Of a stretch of DNA of 64,000 bases, positions 24,996 through 32,772 are shown piece by piece. Within the stretch, counting starts at the first letter, position 1; every line of letters begins with the position of its first letter. Made by a program: the position numbers and the translations under genes. Origin of the DNA: CADEDV01 sp048498035 (GTDB lineage: Bacteria; Bacteroidota; Bacteroidia; Chitinophagales; Chitinophagaceae); assembly GCA_048498035.1 (NCBI GenBank), contig JBEHYT010000021.1, positions 1-64,000 on the forward strand, in the 5' to 3' direction. Below the pieces are notes generated by a model. That model saw only the letters and a program-made list of their open reading frames with translations, searched no databases and was not told the origin of the DNA.

Positions 24996-27701
24996 ATGAA
25001 GTTTCACTTTTATATACGTTTTCATACCCGCCCGGGACAAACTTTATGGATTAGTGGCAACCTGGAGGAACTGGGTATGAATGACCCTTCCCGGGCACTC
25101 AAGATGGAATACCTTAACGAAGAGTTTTGGGAAGCCACGGCAGAGCTGCCTATAGATGAGCTTCCACATCCCGTTCATTATAAATACTTTCTGACAGACA
25201 GTGAAAATGGAGAAACCATTTATGAATGGGGAAATGACCGTGTAATTGATCCGGGGCGCAAACCGGTGGATGAAATTCAACTGGTAGACACCTGGAACCA
25301 CGCCGGTGATTATGAGAACGTTTTTTTTACCCTTCCCTTTAAAAACGTACTGCTGAAAAGCAATACGTCCAAAAGCAAACTCAGGAAGGTAAAATCCAGC
25401 ACACATATCTTTAAAATAAAAGCGCCCCTGCTCGGCAAACATGAGGTAGTATGCATCCTGGGGCATGGTAACCAGTTGTTGGACTGGAATACGGAAAATC
25501 CGCTGCAGCTAACCCGGGAAAATGGCTGGTGGTGCATTGCGCTGAACCTGGAAGAGGAAAGTTTCCCGATTGCCTACAAATATGGCGTGTACGATACCCG
25601 TGAAAAACAATTTGTACGCTATGAAGAGGGCAACAACCGGTTTCTTTTTGGTGATGGCGGAAAACGCAAACTAACCATACTGCATGATGGCTTTATGCAC
25701 CTGCCCAACACCAGTTGGAAAGGCGCAGGGGTGGCCATTCCAGTATTCAGCCTGCGCAGCAAAAACAGTTTTGGAGTAGGGGAGTTTACGGATATCAAAT
25801 TATTGGTCGACTGGAGCCGCAAAGCCGGGCTTAAACTGGTGCAGCTGTTACCGGTGAATGATACTACGGCTACTAATACCTGGACGGATTCTTATCCCTA
25901 TGCGGCCATTTCGGCGTTTGCGCTGCATCCTATCTATGTAAATGTGTTTAAAGTGGCTGGTAAGAAACATGCCGCCCTGGTAGCAGGCTTAAAAAACAGG
26001 CAGCAGGAGCTGAATGAATTGTCGGCGCTGGATTATGAAAATGTGATGCAGGAGAAGATTACTGCACTTAAAGCTTTATACGAGGTAATGGGCGATGAAT
26101 GCTTTGAATCAGATGATTATAAAACATTTTTTGAGAAAGAAAAACATTGGCTTCAGCCTTATGCTGCGTTCTGTTATTTCCGGGATAAATACCAGACCTC
26201 GCATTTCGAAGACTGGAAGACCAACGCCATTTATCGCAAGTCGGAGGTAGACCGGATCTTCAATGCCCCTTCCCAGGCTGCACGGGATATGAAATTCTAC
26301 TGCTTTGTACAATTTCAATTGCATTTGCAGCTAAAAGACGCGGCCGACTACGCGCATAAAAAAGGCATTATTCTCAAGGGAGACATTCCCATTGGCATTT
26401 ACCGGTATGGATGTGATGCCTGGACGCAGCCCGAACTGTACAATATGTGTTGGCAGGCGGGCGCTCCGCCCGATGATTTTACTGCCGTAGGACAGAACTG
26501 GGGTTTTCCCACCTACAACTGGAAAAAGATGCAGGACGATGGTTTTGCCTGGTGGCGCCAGCGTTTTGAGCAAATGAGCGAATATTTTGATGCCTTCCGG
26601 ATCGATCACATTCTTGGCTTTTTCCGCATCTGGAGCATTCCTACCCACGCTGTACAGGGCATTATGGGCCGTTTTGTACCCTGCCTGCCAGTGCACATCA
26701 ATGAATTTGGCGAAAACGGGATCTGGTTTGATCATGATCGTTTTTGCAAGCCCTATGTCACGGATGAAATTCTGAACGAGGTTTTTGGTGAAGAAAATGC
26801 CGGCATTGTGAAATCTGGTTTCCTGGCACCCAATGAGCGTGGCGGGTACGACTTCCGGGACGATTTTCAAACACAAAAACAGGTAGAGAGTTATTTCGCA
26901 ACGCTGGAGGATAGCCCGGAAAATGAAAACCTGAAGCTGGGCATATTTTATCTCCAGTCAAATGTGCTGTTCTTTGAAGAAGAGGATTCACTGGGTCAGC
27001 ATTTTCACTTCCGGATATCGATGGAGAATACGCATACGTTTCGCCATTTGATCCCGCATGTCCAGGATCGCCTGCGTAGCCTGTATGTAAATTATTTCTA
27101 TCGCCGGCAGGATGATTTCTGGAAAAAGGAAGCCATGCACAAACTGCCCCAGTTAAAGGCAGCCACCAATATGCTCGTTTGTGGGGAAGACCTGGGCATG
27201 GTGCCGCATTGTGTTCCGGATGTAATGAAACAGCTTGGCATCCTAAGCCTGGAAATACAACGGATGCCAAAGGATCCGCAGAAAGAATTTTTTCATCCTG
27301 CAGATGCGCCATACCTGTCGGTAATTACACCCTCCACGCACGATATGAGCACTATTCGTGGCTGGTGGGAAGAAAACCGCGAACGTACACAACATTTCTT
27401 TAACCAGGTATTGGAGCAATGGGGCGATGCGCCTTTCTATTGCGAATCATGGATCAACCGTGCGATTGTTCTGCAACACCTGTATTCTCCTGCCATGTGG
27501 AGCATCTTCCAGCTACAGGATATCTTGGGTATGAATGATCAGCTTCGTCGCGAAATTCCGCAGGAAGAACGCATCAATGATCCTGCTAATCCAAAAAATT
27601 ACTGGCAATATCGTATGCACCTGCTGCTGGAAGACCTGGTAAGTCAGAAAGACTTTAACGAAGAGCTTCAGGGTTATATCAGCAATAGCGGTCGCGCCTG
27701 A
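24996..27701 (+). CDS. malQ: 4-alpha-glucanotransferase (GH77) with two N-terminal CBM20 modules, DPE2-like
   Basis: 901 aa. Residues 1-115 and about 130-235 are two starch-binding CBM20 modules (MKFHFYIRFHTRPGQTLWIS ... and FKIKAPLLGKHEVVCILG ...). GH77 follows from about 245 (GVAIPVFSLRSKNSFGVGEF). The nucleophile is D537 in FRIDHILGF, the acid/base E731 in CGEDLGM, and the third acidic residue D783 in STHDMS. It transfers maltosyl or glucosyl units between alpha-1,4-glucans in maltose/glycogen metabolism in the cytoplasm. At about 900 aa and with tandem CBM20 it matches the plant DPE2/Bacteroidota type rather than the 500-700 aa MalQ. It has no signal peptide and no visible operon partner. 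Confidence 0.95.
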   Translation: MKFHFYIRFHTRPGQTLWISGNLEELGMNDPSRALKMEYLNEEFWEATAELPIDELPHPVHYKYFLTDSENGETIYEWGNDRVIDPGRKPVDEIQLVDTWNHAGDYENVFFTLPFKNVLLKSNTSKSKLRKVKSSTHIFKIKAPLLGKHEVVCILGHGNQLLDWNTENPLQLTRENGWWCIALNLEEESFPIAYKYGVYDTREKQFVRYEEGNNRFLFGDGGKRKLTILHDGFMHLPNTSWKGAGVAIPVFSLRSKNSFGVGEFTDIKLLVDWSRKAGLKLVQLLPVNDTTATNTWTDSYPYAAISAFALHPIYVNVFKVAGKKHAALVAGLKNRQQELNELSALDYENVMQEKITALKALYEVMGDECFESDDYKTFFEKEKHWLQPYAAFCYFRDKYQTSHFEDWKTNAIYRKSEVDRIFNAPSQAARDMKFYCFVQFQLHLQLKDAADYAHKKGIILKGDIPIGIYRYGCDAWTQPELYNMCWQAGAPPDDFTAVGQNWGFPTYNWKKMQDDGFAWWRQRFEQMSEYFDAFRIDHILGFFRIWSIPTHAVQGIMGRFVPCLPVHINEFGENGIWFDHDRFCKPYVTDEILNEVFGEENAGIVKSGFLAPNERGGYDFRDDFQTQKQVESYFATLEDSPENENLKLGIFYLQSNVLFFEEEDSLGQHFHFRISMENTHTFRHLIPHVQDRLRSLYVNYFYRRQDDFWKKEAMHKLPQLKAATNMLVCGEDLGMVPHCVPDVMKQLGILSLEIQRMPKDPQKEFFHPADAPYLSVITPSTHDMSTIRGWWEENRERTQHFFNQVLEQWGDAPFYCESWINRAIVLQHLYSPAMWSIFQLQDILGMNDQLRREIPQEERINDPANPKNYWQYRMHLLLEDLVSQKDFNEELQGYISNSGRA

Positions 27702-27762
27702 CAGGGCCGCAATTTCCCGCAGGTATTTTTTCACGATGCGGCTGTGCAGCAGGCAGACTGTT

Positions 27763-27770
27763 TATCTTTG
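27763..27770 (+). promoter_or_regulatory. -7 element before the dipeptide epimerase
   Basis: TATCTTTG, 19 bp before the ATG at 27790. It supports that start over the in-frame one at 27736. No clear -33 TTG. Confidence 0.45.
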
Positions 27771-27789
27771 TGCCTTCAATTTTTGTTTC

Positions 27790-28815
27790 ATGAAGGTTAG
27801 TCATCACGCATTTAATCTGCGCTTTCGTTATCCCTTTACTATTTCTAAAGGCACCAAAACACATCAGCCCACGCTGGTGGTGGAATTGGAGCACCGCGGT
27901 GTAACCGGCTATGGCGAAGCACCGGCGATTGCTTACTACAATATTCCGGTGGAAAAAATGGTGGCCGACCTGGAAGCGAAAAAAGCAATGGTCGAAAAAT
28001 TTGCGTTTACGGAGCCGGAACGGTACTGGCATTACCTGCACCATCTTATTCCCAATAATCATTTTTTGGTATGTGCCCTGGATATTGCGGCCTGGGATCT
28101 TTTTGGTAAACTACAGGGAAAACCGTTGTACCAGTTATGGAATGGAAATACTGCCAACAACCCGGTGACCGACTACACCATTGGTATTGATACGGTGGAG
28201 AAGATGGTGGCAAAAATGAAAGAAAAGCCATGGCCCATTTATAAGATAAAAGTTGGTACGGCCAATGATATTGCAATTGTTCGCGCGCTGCGCGAAAACA
28301 CTGATGCAGTTTTACGTGTGGATGCCAATGCAGGGTGGGATCTTGACACGGCGCTGCAATTGATTCCGCAATTGAAAGAACTGGGCGTTGAATTTGTAGA
28401 GCAACCGCTTGCCAAAGACAATTGGGAGGGGATGAAAGTGCTTTATAAAGAATCTCCGCTGCCGCTTTATGCAGATGAAGCCTGTGTGTATGAGCAGGAC
28501 GTGGATAAATGCAAAGATCATTTTCATGGCATCAATATTAAACTTACCAAATGCAGCGGGCTTACACCTGCCCGCCGGATGATTGAACGCGGCAGGCAAT
28601 TGGGCATGGGCGTAATGGTGGGATGCATGAATGAATCCACGATTGGCTCTGCCGCTGTTGCGCAATTGCTTCCGTTTATTGATCATGTGGACATGGACGG
28701 GCCATTACTGCTGGCCGAAGACCTGGCCACGGGCATTACTTATAGCGATGGCAAAGTAGGCTATTCGGGAAAGCCCGGGCTGGGTATTGAATACAAGGGA
28801 TTGTTTGAGAAATGA
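27790..28815 (+). CDS. Dipeptide epimerase (L-Ala-D/L-Glu epimerase type, enolase superfamily)
   Basis: The 341-aa protein is a muconate-lactonizing-subgroup enolase member. It shows IYKIKVG (catalytic Lys at about 150), metal ligands in RVDANAGW, FVEQPL and YADEAC, the second catalytic Lys in NIKLTKCSG, and the specificity loop MVGCMNESTIGS with DMDGPLLL near the end. These are the marks of dipeptide epimerases that interconvert L-Ala-D-Glu and L-Ala-L-Glu during recycling of murein peptides. Exact dipeptide preference cannot be read. It stands alone; the accessory region starts just after it. Confidence 0.9.
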   Translation: MKVSHHAFNLRFRYPFTISKGTKTHQPTLVVELEHRGVTGYGEAPAIAYYNIPVEKMVADLEAKKAMVEKFAFTEPERYWHYLHHLIPNNHFLVCALDIAAWDLFGKLQGKPLYQLWNGNTANNPVTDYTIGIDTVEKMVAKMKEKPWPIYKIKVGTANDIAIVRALRENTDAVLRVDANAGWDLDTALQLIPQLKELGVEFVEQPLAKDNWEGMKVLYKESPLPLYADEACVYEQDVDKCKDHFHGINIKLTKCSGLTPARRMIERGRQLGMGVMVGCMNESTIGSAAVAQLLPFIDHVDMDGPLLLAEDLATGITYSDGKVGYSGKPGLGIEYKGLFEK

Positions 28816-28959
28816 TCCAGCGCTGACGCAATGTATGTGTTGGTATGGATCGCTAATTGATTTGAGCATTTTATGATTGTCCTATGGGCACAGCAAATGT
28901 TAAAATGCCTTGTGCAGGAGGAAATCCGATTATCCAAAAAGATTTTTATACTAAATAAT
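28816..28959. other. Non-coding stretch before repeat copy 2
   Basis: No gene, hairpin terminator or promoter motif is evident in these 144 bases. Base composition turns AT-rich towards the repeat. Confidence 0.3.
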
Positions 28960-29077
28960 CACTAGTGTCCGGGAAAAATTTGGCATATTCCATGAAGTGG
29001 GGCTCTTGCATTGCTTTCGGCTTTTTTGCCTCCACGGCCGAAAAATAATTCTCTAATTCGGCGATTCAATAATTCGG
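28960..29077 (+). repeat. Dispersed MITE-like repeat, copy 2 (truncated)
   Basis: It begins with CACTAGTGTCCGGGAAAAA (28960 on), the terminal inverted repeat of this family, and continues with TTTTTTGCCTCCACGGCC (29023-29040) and TAATTCGGCGATTC (29054-29067). All three blocks recur in inverse orientation in the complete copy at 46550-47032. The opposite terminus is missing: the repeat runs directly into a broken coding sequence at about 29073. Confidence 0.7.
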
Positions 29078-29491
29078 TAAGAACCAATCAGGTAGCAATA
29101 ATCATTTTTCCATTGCTGGTATTGAAACACAGTTGTTTATTCAAGGTCAAACAGAAAATTTAATTTACCAAACAAATAAAGTTCAAGTATTAAAGTACTG
29201 GAGCAAGTAAAACTTAAAATAAAGGAACAGTTAGAGCGAAATGATAAAACGTATATGCTTTTGTCAATGTATGAAAATGAATTACTGCCAGAAACGAGTG
29301 TGCCTAATATTATAGCTGTTGATGAACATGGGAATTTAATTTGGACAGTTGCTCCCCCCACTACCAAATATGATATTTATGTAAAAATATATTTTAAGGA
29401 TAATGTCCTAATTGCAGTAACCAGTGCAGGGCAGGTGCATCAAATTGACGAAAAAACCGGTAAGATAATTAGCTCAAAGATGGTAAAATAA
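29073..29491 (+). pseudogene. Frameshifted, 5'-truncated immunity-like gene
   Basis: Two overlapping frames join into one protein-like sequence. Frame A (29073-29210) reads NNHFSIAGIETQLFIQGQ and NLIYQTNKVQVLKYWSK then stop. Frame B (open from 29180, first ATG 29255, stop 29491) reads VLEQVKLKIKEQLE, PNIIAVDEHGNLIWTVAPP and VHQIDEKTGKIISSKMVK. Small proteins with an N-terminal F-S-I-x-G-I-E strand, a central NI.AVD..G..IW and a C-terminal ID..TGKI are frequent beside polymorphic toxins. The parts fit one gene with a frameshift at about 29180-29210 and with its start lost where repeat copy 2 abuts. A residual 78-aa product from 29255 is possible. The family link is from memory. Confidence 0.55.
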
Positions 29492-29531
29492 GTAAGCTAA
29501 AATAGAAGACAACAGTCCTGCACAATTGATA

Positions 29532-29840
29532 ATGTGTGTAGGCTCCCTCTTTTTAGTACCGTTTAAAAGTAGACTGTTTCCGTTCTTTACGAAAATCAAT
29601 TCCCACTATAACTATCCAACCGATGCTTCCTGCACATATGTAGAAATCGGGACACAACGAAAATATCGGCTCTATGTTTACCCGGCGTTAGGAATAAATC
29701 GTAATATTGGCCAGGGCCCTGAAAAATTGCATCAAGCGCTGCAATTGATAGAAAGCGAGTTTGATTTTAAAAGACCCTATAAAAATGACGCACCAACAAA
29801 TATTACTCTTTTAGAAAACAAATTAAACAATTCGCAATGA
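29532..29840 (+). CDS. Unrecognised small protein, coupled to the next gene
   Basis: 102 aa from the ATG at 29532 (a TTG two codons earlier is also possible). The first about 20 residues (MCVGSLFLVPFKSRLFPFF) are hydrophobic and basic and may not be native N-terminus. The core contains YNYPTDASCTYVEIG, YRLYVYPALGINRNIGQG and LHQALQLIESEF. No known motif is recognised. The stop codon overlaps the next ATG (ATGA at 29837-29840), so the two are translationally coupled, a layout common for toxin/immunity or other two-protein units. It may be a truncated remnant of a longer protein. Confidence 0.45.
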   Translation: MCVGSLFLVPFKSRLFPFFTKINSHYNYPTDASCTYVEIGTQRKYRLYVYPALGINRNIGQGPEKLHQALQLIESEFDFKRPYKNDAPTNITLLENKLNNSQ

Positions 29841-30274
29841 ACCTGGATTTAAATAGGTTTGTCAATGATGTAATCGACGGCCAGATGCACATAGGTCATC
29901 TGAAAAGCCCCGGTCCCTTCAAAAGCGGAGAATTTAACGACAGTAAAATTATTGGCTTTTTTACCGAACTGGCAGACAGGAAAATTTATTTAAATTCAAA
30001 AGTTGCAGAAAAAGTGGCGGATTGTTGCCAGTTGCTGAATGAAGAAAGAAATGTTGCATCTGTATCCCTTGAACAAATCGGCAAAATCTATCGCGTTTTA
30101 ACAGAACTCAATCCGCTTGATTTAGATTTCTACGAGCCCTATTTTCACTTTTTGGATACAATCATGGACCAACCCGCCGAGGCCCGAAAAATGCTTTCTA
30201 CAGGCATAAATTTAGTTGAGGAAAAACTGAAACAATTAAGGGAAAATCTGGAAGATGATCCTGGTTACAACTAG
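29837..30274 (+). CDS. Small acidic helical protein, possible immunity protein
   Basis: 145 aa, acidic and almost entirely helical, without signal peptide. FVNDVIDGQMHIGHL opens it and LVEEKLKQLRENLEDDP closes it. Not recognised. It overlaps the upstream gene by 4 bp (ATGA), which implies coordinated expression. Acidic, helical, cytoplasmic and coupled to a slightly basic partner is what an immunity protein often looks like, but no homology supports this; it is inference from size, charge and position in a region of orphan genes. Confidence 0.5.
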   Translation: MNLDLNRFVNDVIDGQMHIGHLKSPGPFKSGEFNDSKIIGFFTELADRKIYLNSKVAEKVADCCQLLNEERNVASVSLEQIGKIYRVLTELNPLDLDFYEPYFHFLDTIMDQPAEARKMLSTGINLVEEKLKQLRENLEDDPGYN

Positions 30275-30341
30275 CAGCTCTATTTCGTAATAATCGATAC
30301 CTGCTGCACAGGAAAAGAGTTAAATTGACTATCAATATAAC

Positions 30342-30941
30342 ATGTACAGCGAAGAAGACTTTTGGGAATGGTTTATAAAACATGAAGCTGCGTATCGGCA
30401 CTTAGATGAAATAGAAAATACCGATGCGTACGAAGAGCTACTTGAAACTTTGCTGGCGCAACTTCATAAATATAGCCCCGGCATTTATTTTTTAGTCGGG
30501 CAGGCAGACGAGATGGAGCTAATCATTACCGCAGAAGGGAACCCGGATTTTTTTGAACCCGTAAAAAAAATAGTCGCTGCTGCACCGGAAATAACGGGCT
30601 GGCGTTTTATAGCTTTTAAGCCCGCCGCCAGTGAGCCTTTTTTCACCAATTACCAGGGCGCTGTAATTGAAACGTCTAATAGCTGGTTCAGGTATTTTGA
30701 ATCTTCAAACCCCGGGGAGCGAAGGGGCAGCATCTGCATTTACAGTAACAATTACAGGGCCAGCGATCGCGATAATTTTTTGGCAGCGGGGTATACTGTC
30801 CTTGATTCACTACTTGGAGAAAAACTAAACGCCAGCCTCATCAACTATGTTGATGTACAGGCGATCCCGGAAAGTTCTGCATATCCCGACCTGCTACCAC
30901 TGGCTGAATTGAAACGCTATTTGGAACGGTTGCAGGAATAA
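30342..30941 (+). CDS. Conserved Bacteroidota protein of unknown function (about 200 aa)
   Basis: 199 aa. It has FWEWFIKHEAAYRHL at the start, a MELIITAEGN motif at about 66-75, AAPEITGWRFIAFKP at about 86-100 and a C-terminal Leu-rich helix. I recall a family in Flavobacteriia and Chitinophagia with the same FWxWF ... ELIITAxGN ... AP...GWxFxAF order, of unknown role and often near toxin/immunity loci. No signal peptide and no catalytic motif. It follows the coupled pair by 67 bp in the same orientation. Confidence 0.6.
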   Translation: MYSEEDFWEWFIKHEAAYRHLDEIENTDAYEELLETLLAQLHKYSPGIYFLVGQADEMELIITAEGNPDFFEPVKKIVAAAPEITGWRFIAFKPAASEPFFTNYQGAVIETSNSWFRYFESSNPGERRGSICIYSNNYRASDRDNFLAAGYTVLDSLLGEKLNASLINYVDVQAIPESSAYPDLLPLAELKRYLERLQE

Positions 30942-31057
30942 TGCAGGTCGTCAGCAGACCAGGATGCAGGCAAAGTCATATCCAAAAGCAACAAAAAAAA
31001 TTGATTTATATTTATAAAAATGGCAAGACAAACAGCGCCAGTAAATCCCGGATTTTT

Positions 31058-31714
31058 ATGAACCAGTATATCTGCTATTTACGTGTTTTGCTTTGTTTGA
31101 TTACTATCCTTTTTTATTCCTGTAAAAATTCCAGTAAGAGCCCCGTTACTCCAAAGGAATTTACCAGTCACGTTGTGATAAAAAATGAAGATTATACACG
31201 TGACAGTGTACTAATCCTCCAGGAGTTAAAACAGTCGCTGCACGAGCGTGAAGATTTCTTTAGCAACACCGCCTATCTTGATACCACCCAAGTAATTATC
31301 GACACAATTCTGTATAGTCCCGATTTTACCAGGCTCGCTGCTTTTATAATGGTAAAAAATACAACATCCCGCCAATTAGCTCCGAACCAAGATTATAAAT
31401 GGTACTATGACGCAACCTGCTATTTGGGAAACCGCCAGGCCGATTCAATTTGTTTAAGCTGGCTTGGACCTGGTTTTACAAATTCCTATAGCCGGGCAGA
31501 TATGTCTGAGATTGTCAGGAAATATTTTTTTACCAATTTCATATCCACGGATACAGCAACCCATCATCTGTATGATTACAATCTTGATGATGTTCGCTTT
31601 TGGACAAGCGCAATCTGGACGGAGATAGAGATGAGAAAACAAAAGAAACGTGATTTCGAAGCAGAGAAAAAACTACATCCGGAAAATATTTATGAACCTC
31701 CGTTGTCAAAGTGA
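31058..31714 (+). CDS. Lipoprotein of unknown function
   Basis: 218 aa. The N-terminus MNQYICYLRVLLCLITILFYSC is a lipoprotein signal with a lipobox (LFYS-C), followed by a Ser/Lys/Pro linker. The mature part has an LDTTQVIIDTILYSPDFTRL strand region and a basic C-terminal helix (EMRKQKKRDFEAEKKLHP). An upstream in-frame start at 30941 would overlap the preceding stop and is rejected because the signal begins at 31058. No family recognised. It is likely membrane-anchored on the periplasmic or outer face. Confidence 0.6.
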   Translation: MNQYICYLRVLLCLITILFYSCKNSSKSPVTPKEFTSHVVIKNEDYTRDSVLILQELKQSLHEREDFFSNTAYLDTTQVIIDTILYSPDFTRLAAFIMVKNTTSRQLAPNQDYKWYYDATCYLGNRQADSICLSWLGPGFTNSYSRADMSEIVRKYFFTNFISTDTATHHLYDYNLDDVRFWTSAIWTEIEMRKQKKRDFEAEKKLHPENIYEPPLSK

Positions 31715-31794
31715 GGGGAATTCTCTGTATCAACTGCTCGCAACCGAACAGAAGAATTTAACCGAAATATCGAATTCCAATACAAAATTCATTC

Positions 31795-32097
31795 ATGAAA
31801 AAAATATTGTCCTTCATAATCGAATCGGTTTTCTGGCTTCAAATTTTTATAACGCCCGTTGCTATTGGAGGCGTGGTTGCTCTATTTATTTATGTCAGAA
31901 ATGAGCGGTTGCTATGGCTATCGATGACAATAGCAGCTATTGCCGTAGCCTCTGGAATTGTATATGCTGAAAGAGTAAGAAGAAAACATGGAACCTCCCG
32001 GTATGTCTCAAAAATACTGGCCACACCCGATATCTGGCCTGACGAATACCCCGAGGAAACAGAGACCGGGAATGGAGCAACAAATGAAGAAAGATAA
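31795..32097 (+). CDS. Small membrane protein of unknown function
   Basis: 100 aa with two membrane helices (about 10-32 and 39-58), then YAERVRRKHGTSRY and a short acidic tail. The pattern WLQIFITPV ... AERxRRKxG is, from memory, repeated in Chitinophagaceae small membrane proteins of unknown role, which makes this a real gene despite its size. The basic loop places the C-terminal part in the cytoplasm. Confidence 0.6.
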   Translation: MKKILSFIIESVFWLQIFITPVAIGGVVALFIYVRNERLLWLSMTIAAIAVASGIVYAERVRRKHGTSRYVSKILATPDIWPDEYPEETETGNGATNEER

Positions 32098-32259
32098 TAA
32101 GAATAAGAGCCGAGATTTTCGGAGTGATAAGCCCTTCTGTAAGATCATGCAGATGGGCAATCAATAAATAAACCTCAATTCGGCTACTTTACATTACAAT
32201 TAATAAAAAAAAGATATTATACTTAGAATTTTTGATGCTTTATATTAAATCGTCAACCA

Positions 32260-32646
32260 ATGTATATTAAAATTCTGTATGGCTATTTTTTTCTTTTTTC
32301 ATTTTTCAATATCCAAATGGAAGGCCGCTATGAAAGACACAACCAATTTTGTGGAGGCATCAATGGGACAGACATAAAATGGTCTTTGGATATTAAAGAA
32401 AATAATGTCTTTTCCTTGCAAATAATAGCTAGAAAGAACGAATACCTTGGCAAACCAACAACTACTCTTATTACAGGTGCATGGCAAGCACAGCAGGACA
32501 CAATAAAACTGTCTGGTTGGGGTAAAGACACTAACCTCTTGATCTTTTACAAGAAAGATCAAAGGCTGTTATTTCAAAGTAGTAAGTCAAAATTTGCAAC
32601 CAGGGATTTAGTTTACCTGGATTATTTGGAAAAACCAATGCAATGA
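32260..32646 (+). CDS. Small secreted protein, lipocalin-like pattern
   Basis: 128 aa with a hydrophobic N-terminal segment (residues 3-17) that may be a signal peptide or anchor. The rest is a beta-rich series (IKWSLDIKENNVFSLQIIAR, TGAWQAQQDTIKLSG, LLIFYKKDQRLLFQS) like small lipocalin/NlpE-type barrels with a G-x-W element. No catalytic residues. The base composition is AT-rich like the other genes of this region. A terminator belonging to the opposite-strand pepO lies downstream. Confidence 0.55.
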   Translation: MYIKILYGYFFLFSFFNIQMEGRYERHNQFCGGINGTDIKWSLDIKENNVFSLQIIARKNEYLGKPTTTLITGAWQAQQDTIKLSGWGKDTNLLIFYKKDQRLLFQSSKSKFATRDLVYLDYLEKPMQ

Positions 32647-32714
32647 ATAACAAGCGATGAGCTGCTCCTATTTTCTGAAGCATGCTGATTTAGATACCCT
32701 GGCGCCTCAAAAAC

Positions 32715-32750
32715 AAAAAAAATAGCTACAGCCCCGAAAGGCTATAGCTA
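32715..32750 (-). terminator. Intrinsic terminator of the M13 peptidase gene
   Basis: TAGCTACAGCC (32723-32733) pairs with GGCTATAGCTA (32740-32750), and the minus strand continues with T8. It lies 23 bp beyond the stop codon at 32773. Confidence 0.85.
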
Positions 32751-32772
32751 TTAAAAATTTCTATTAAGCTTA

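Noticed and set aside
30941..31057. Extended N-terminus of the lipoprotein gene starting at 30941
   Set aside because: The lipoprotein signal begins at 31058; the extension is low-complexity and basic and overlaps the previous stop.
32085..32165. 27-codon frame at the end of the small membrane protein gene
   Set aside because: Too short, no promoter, no hydrophobic or conserved pattern.
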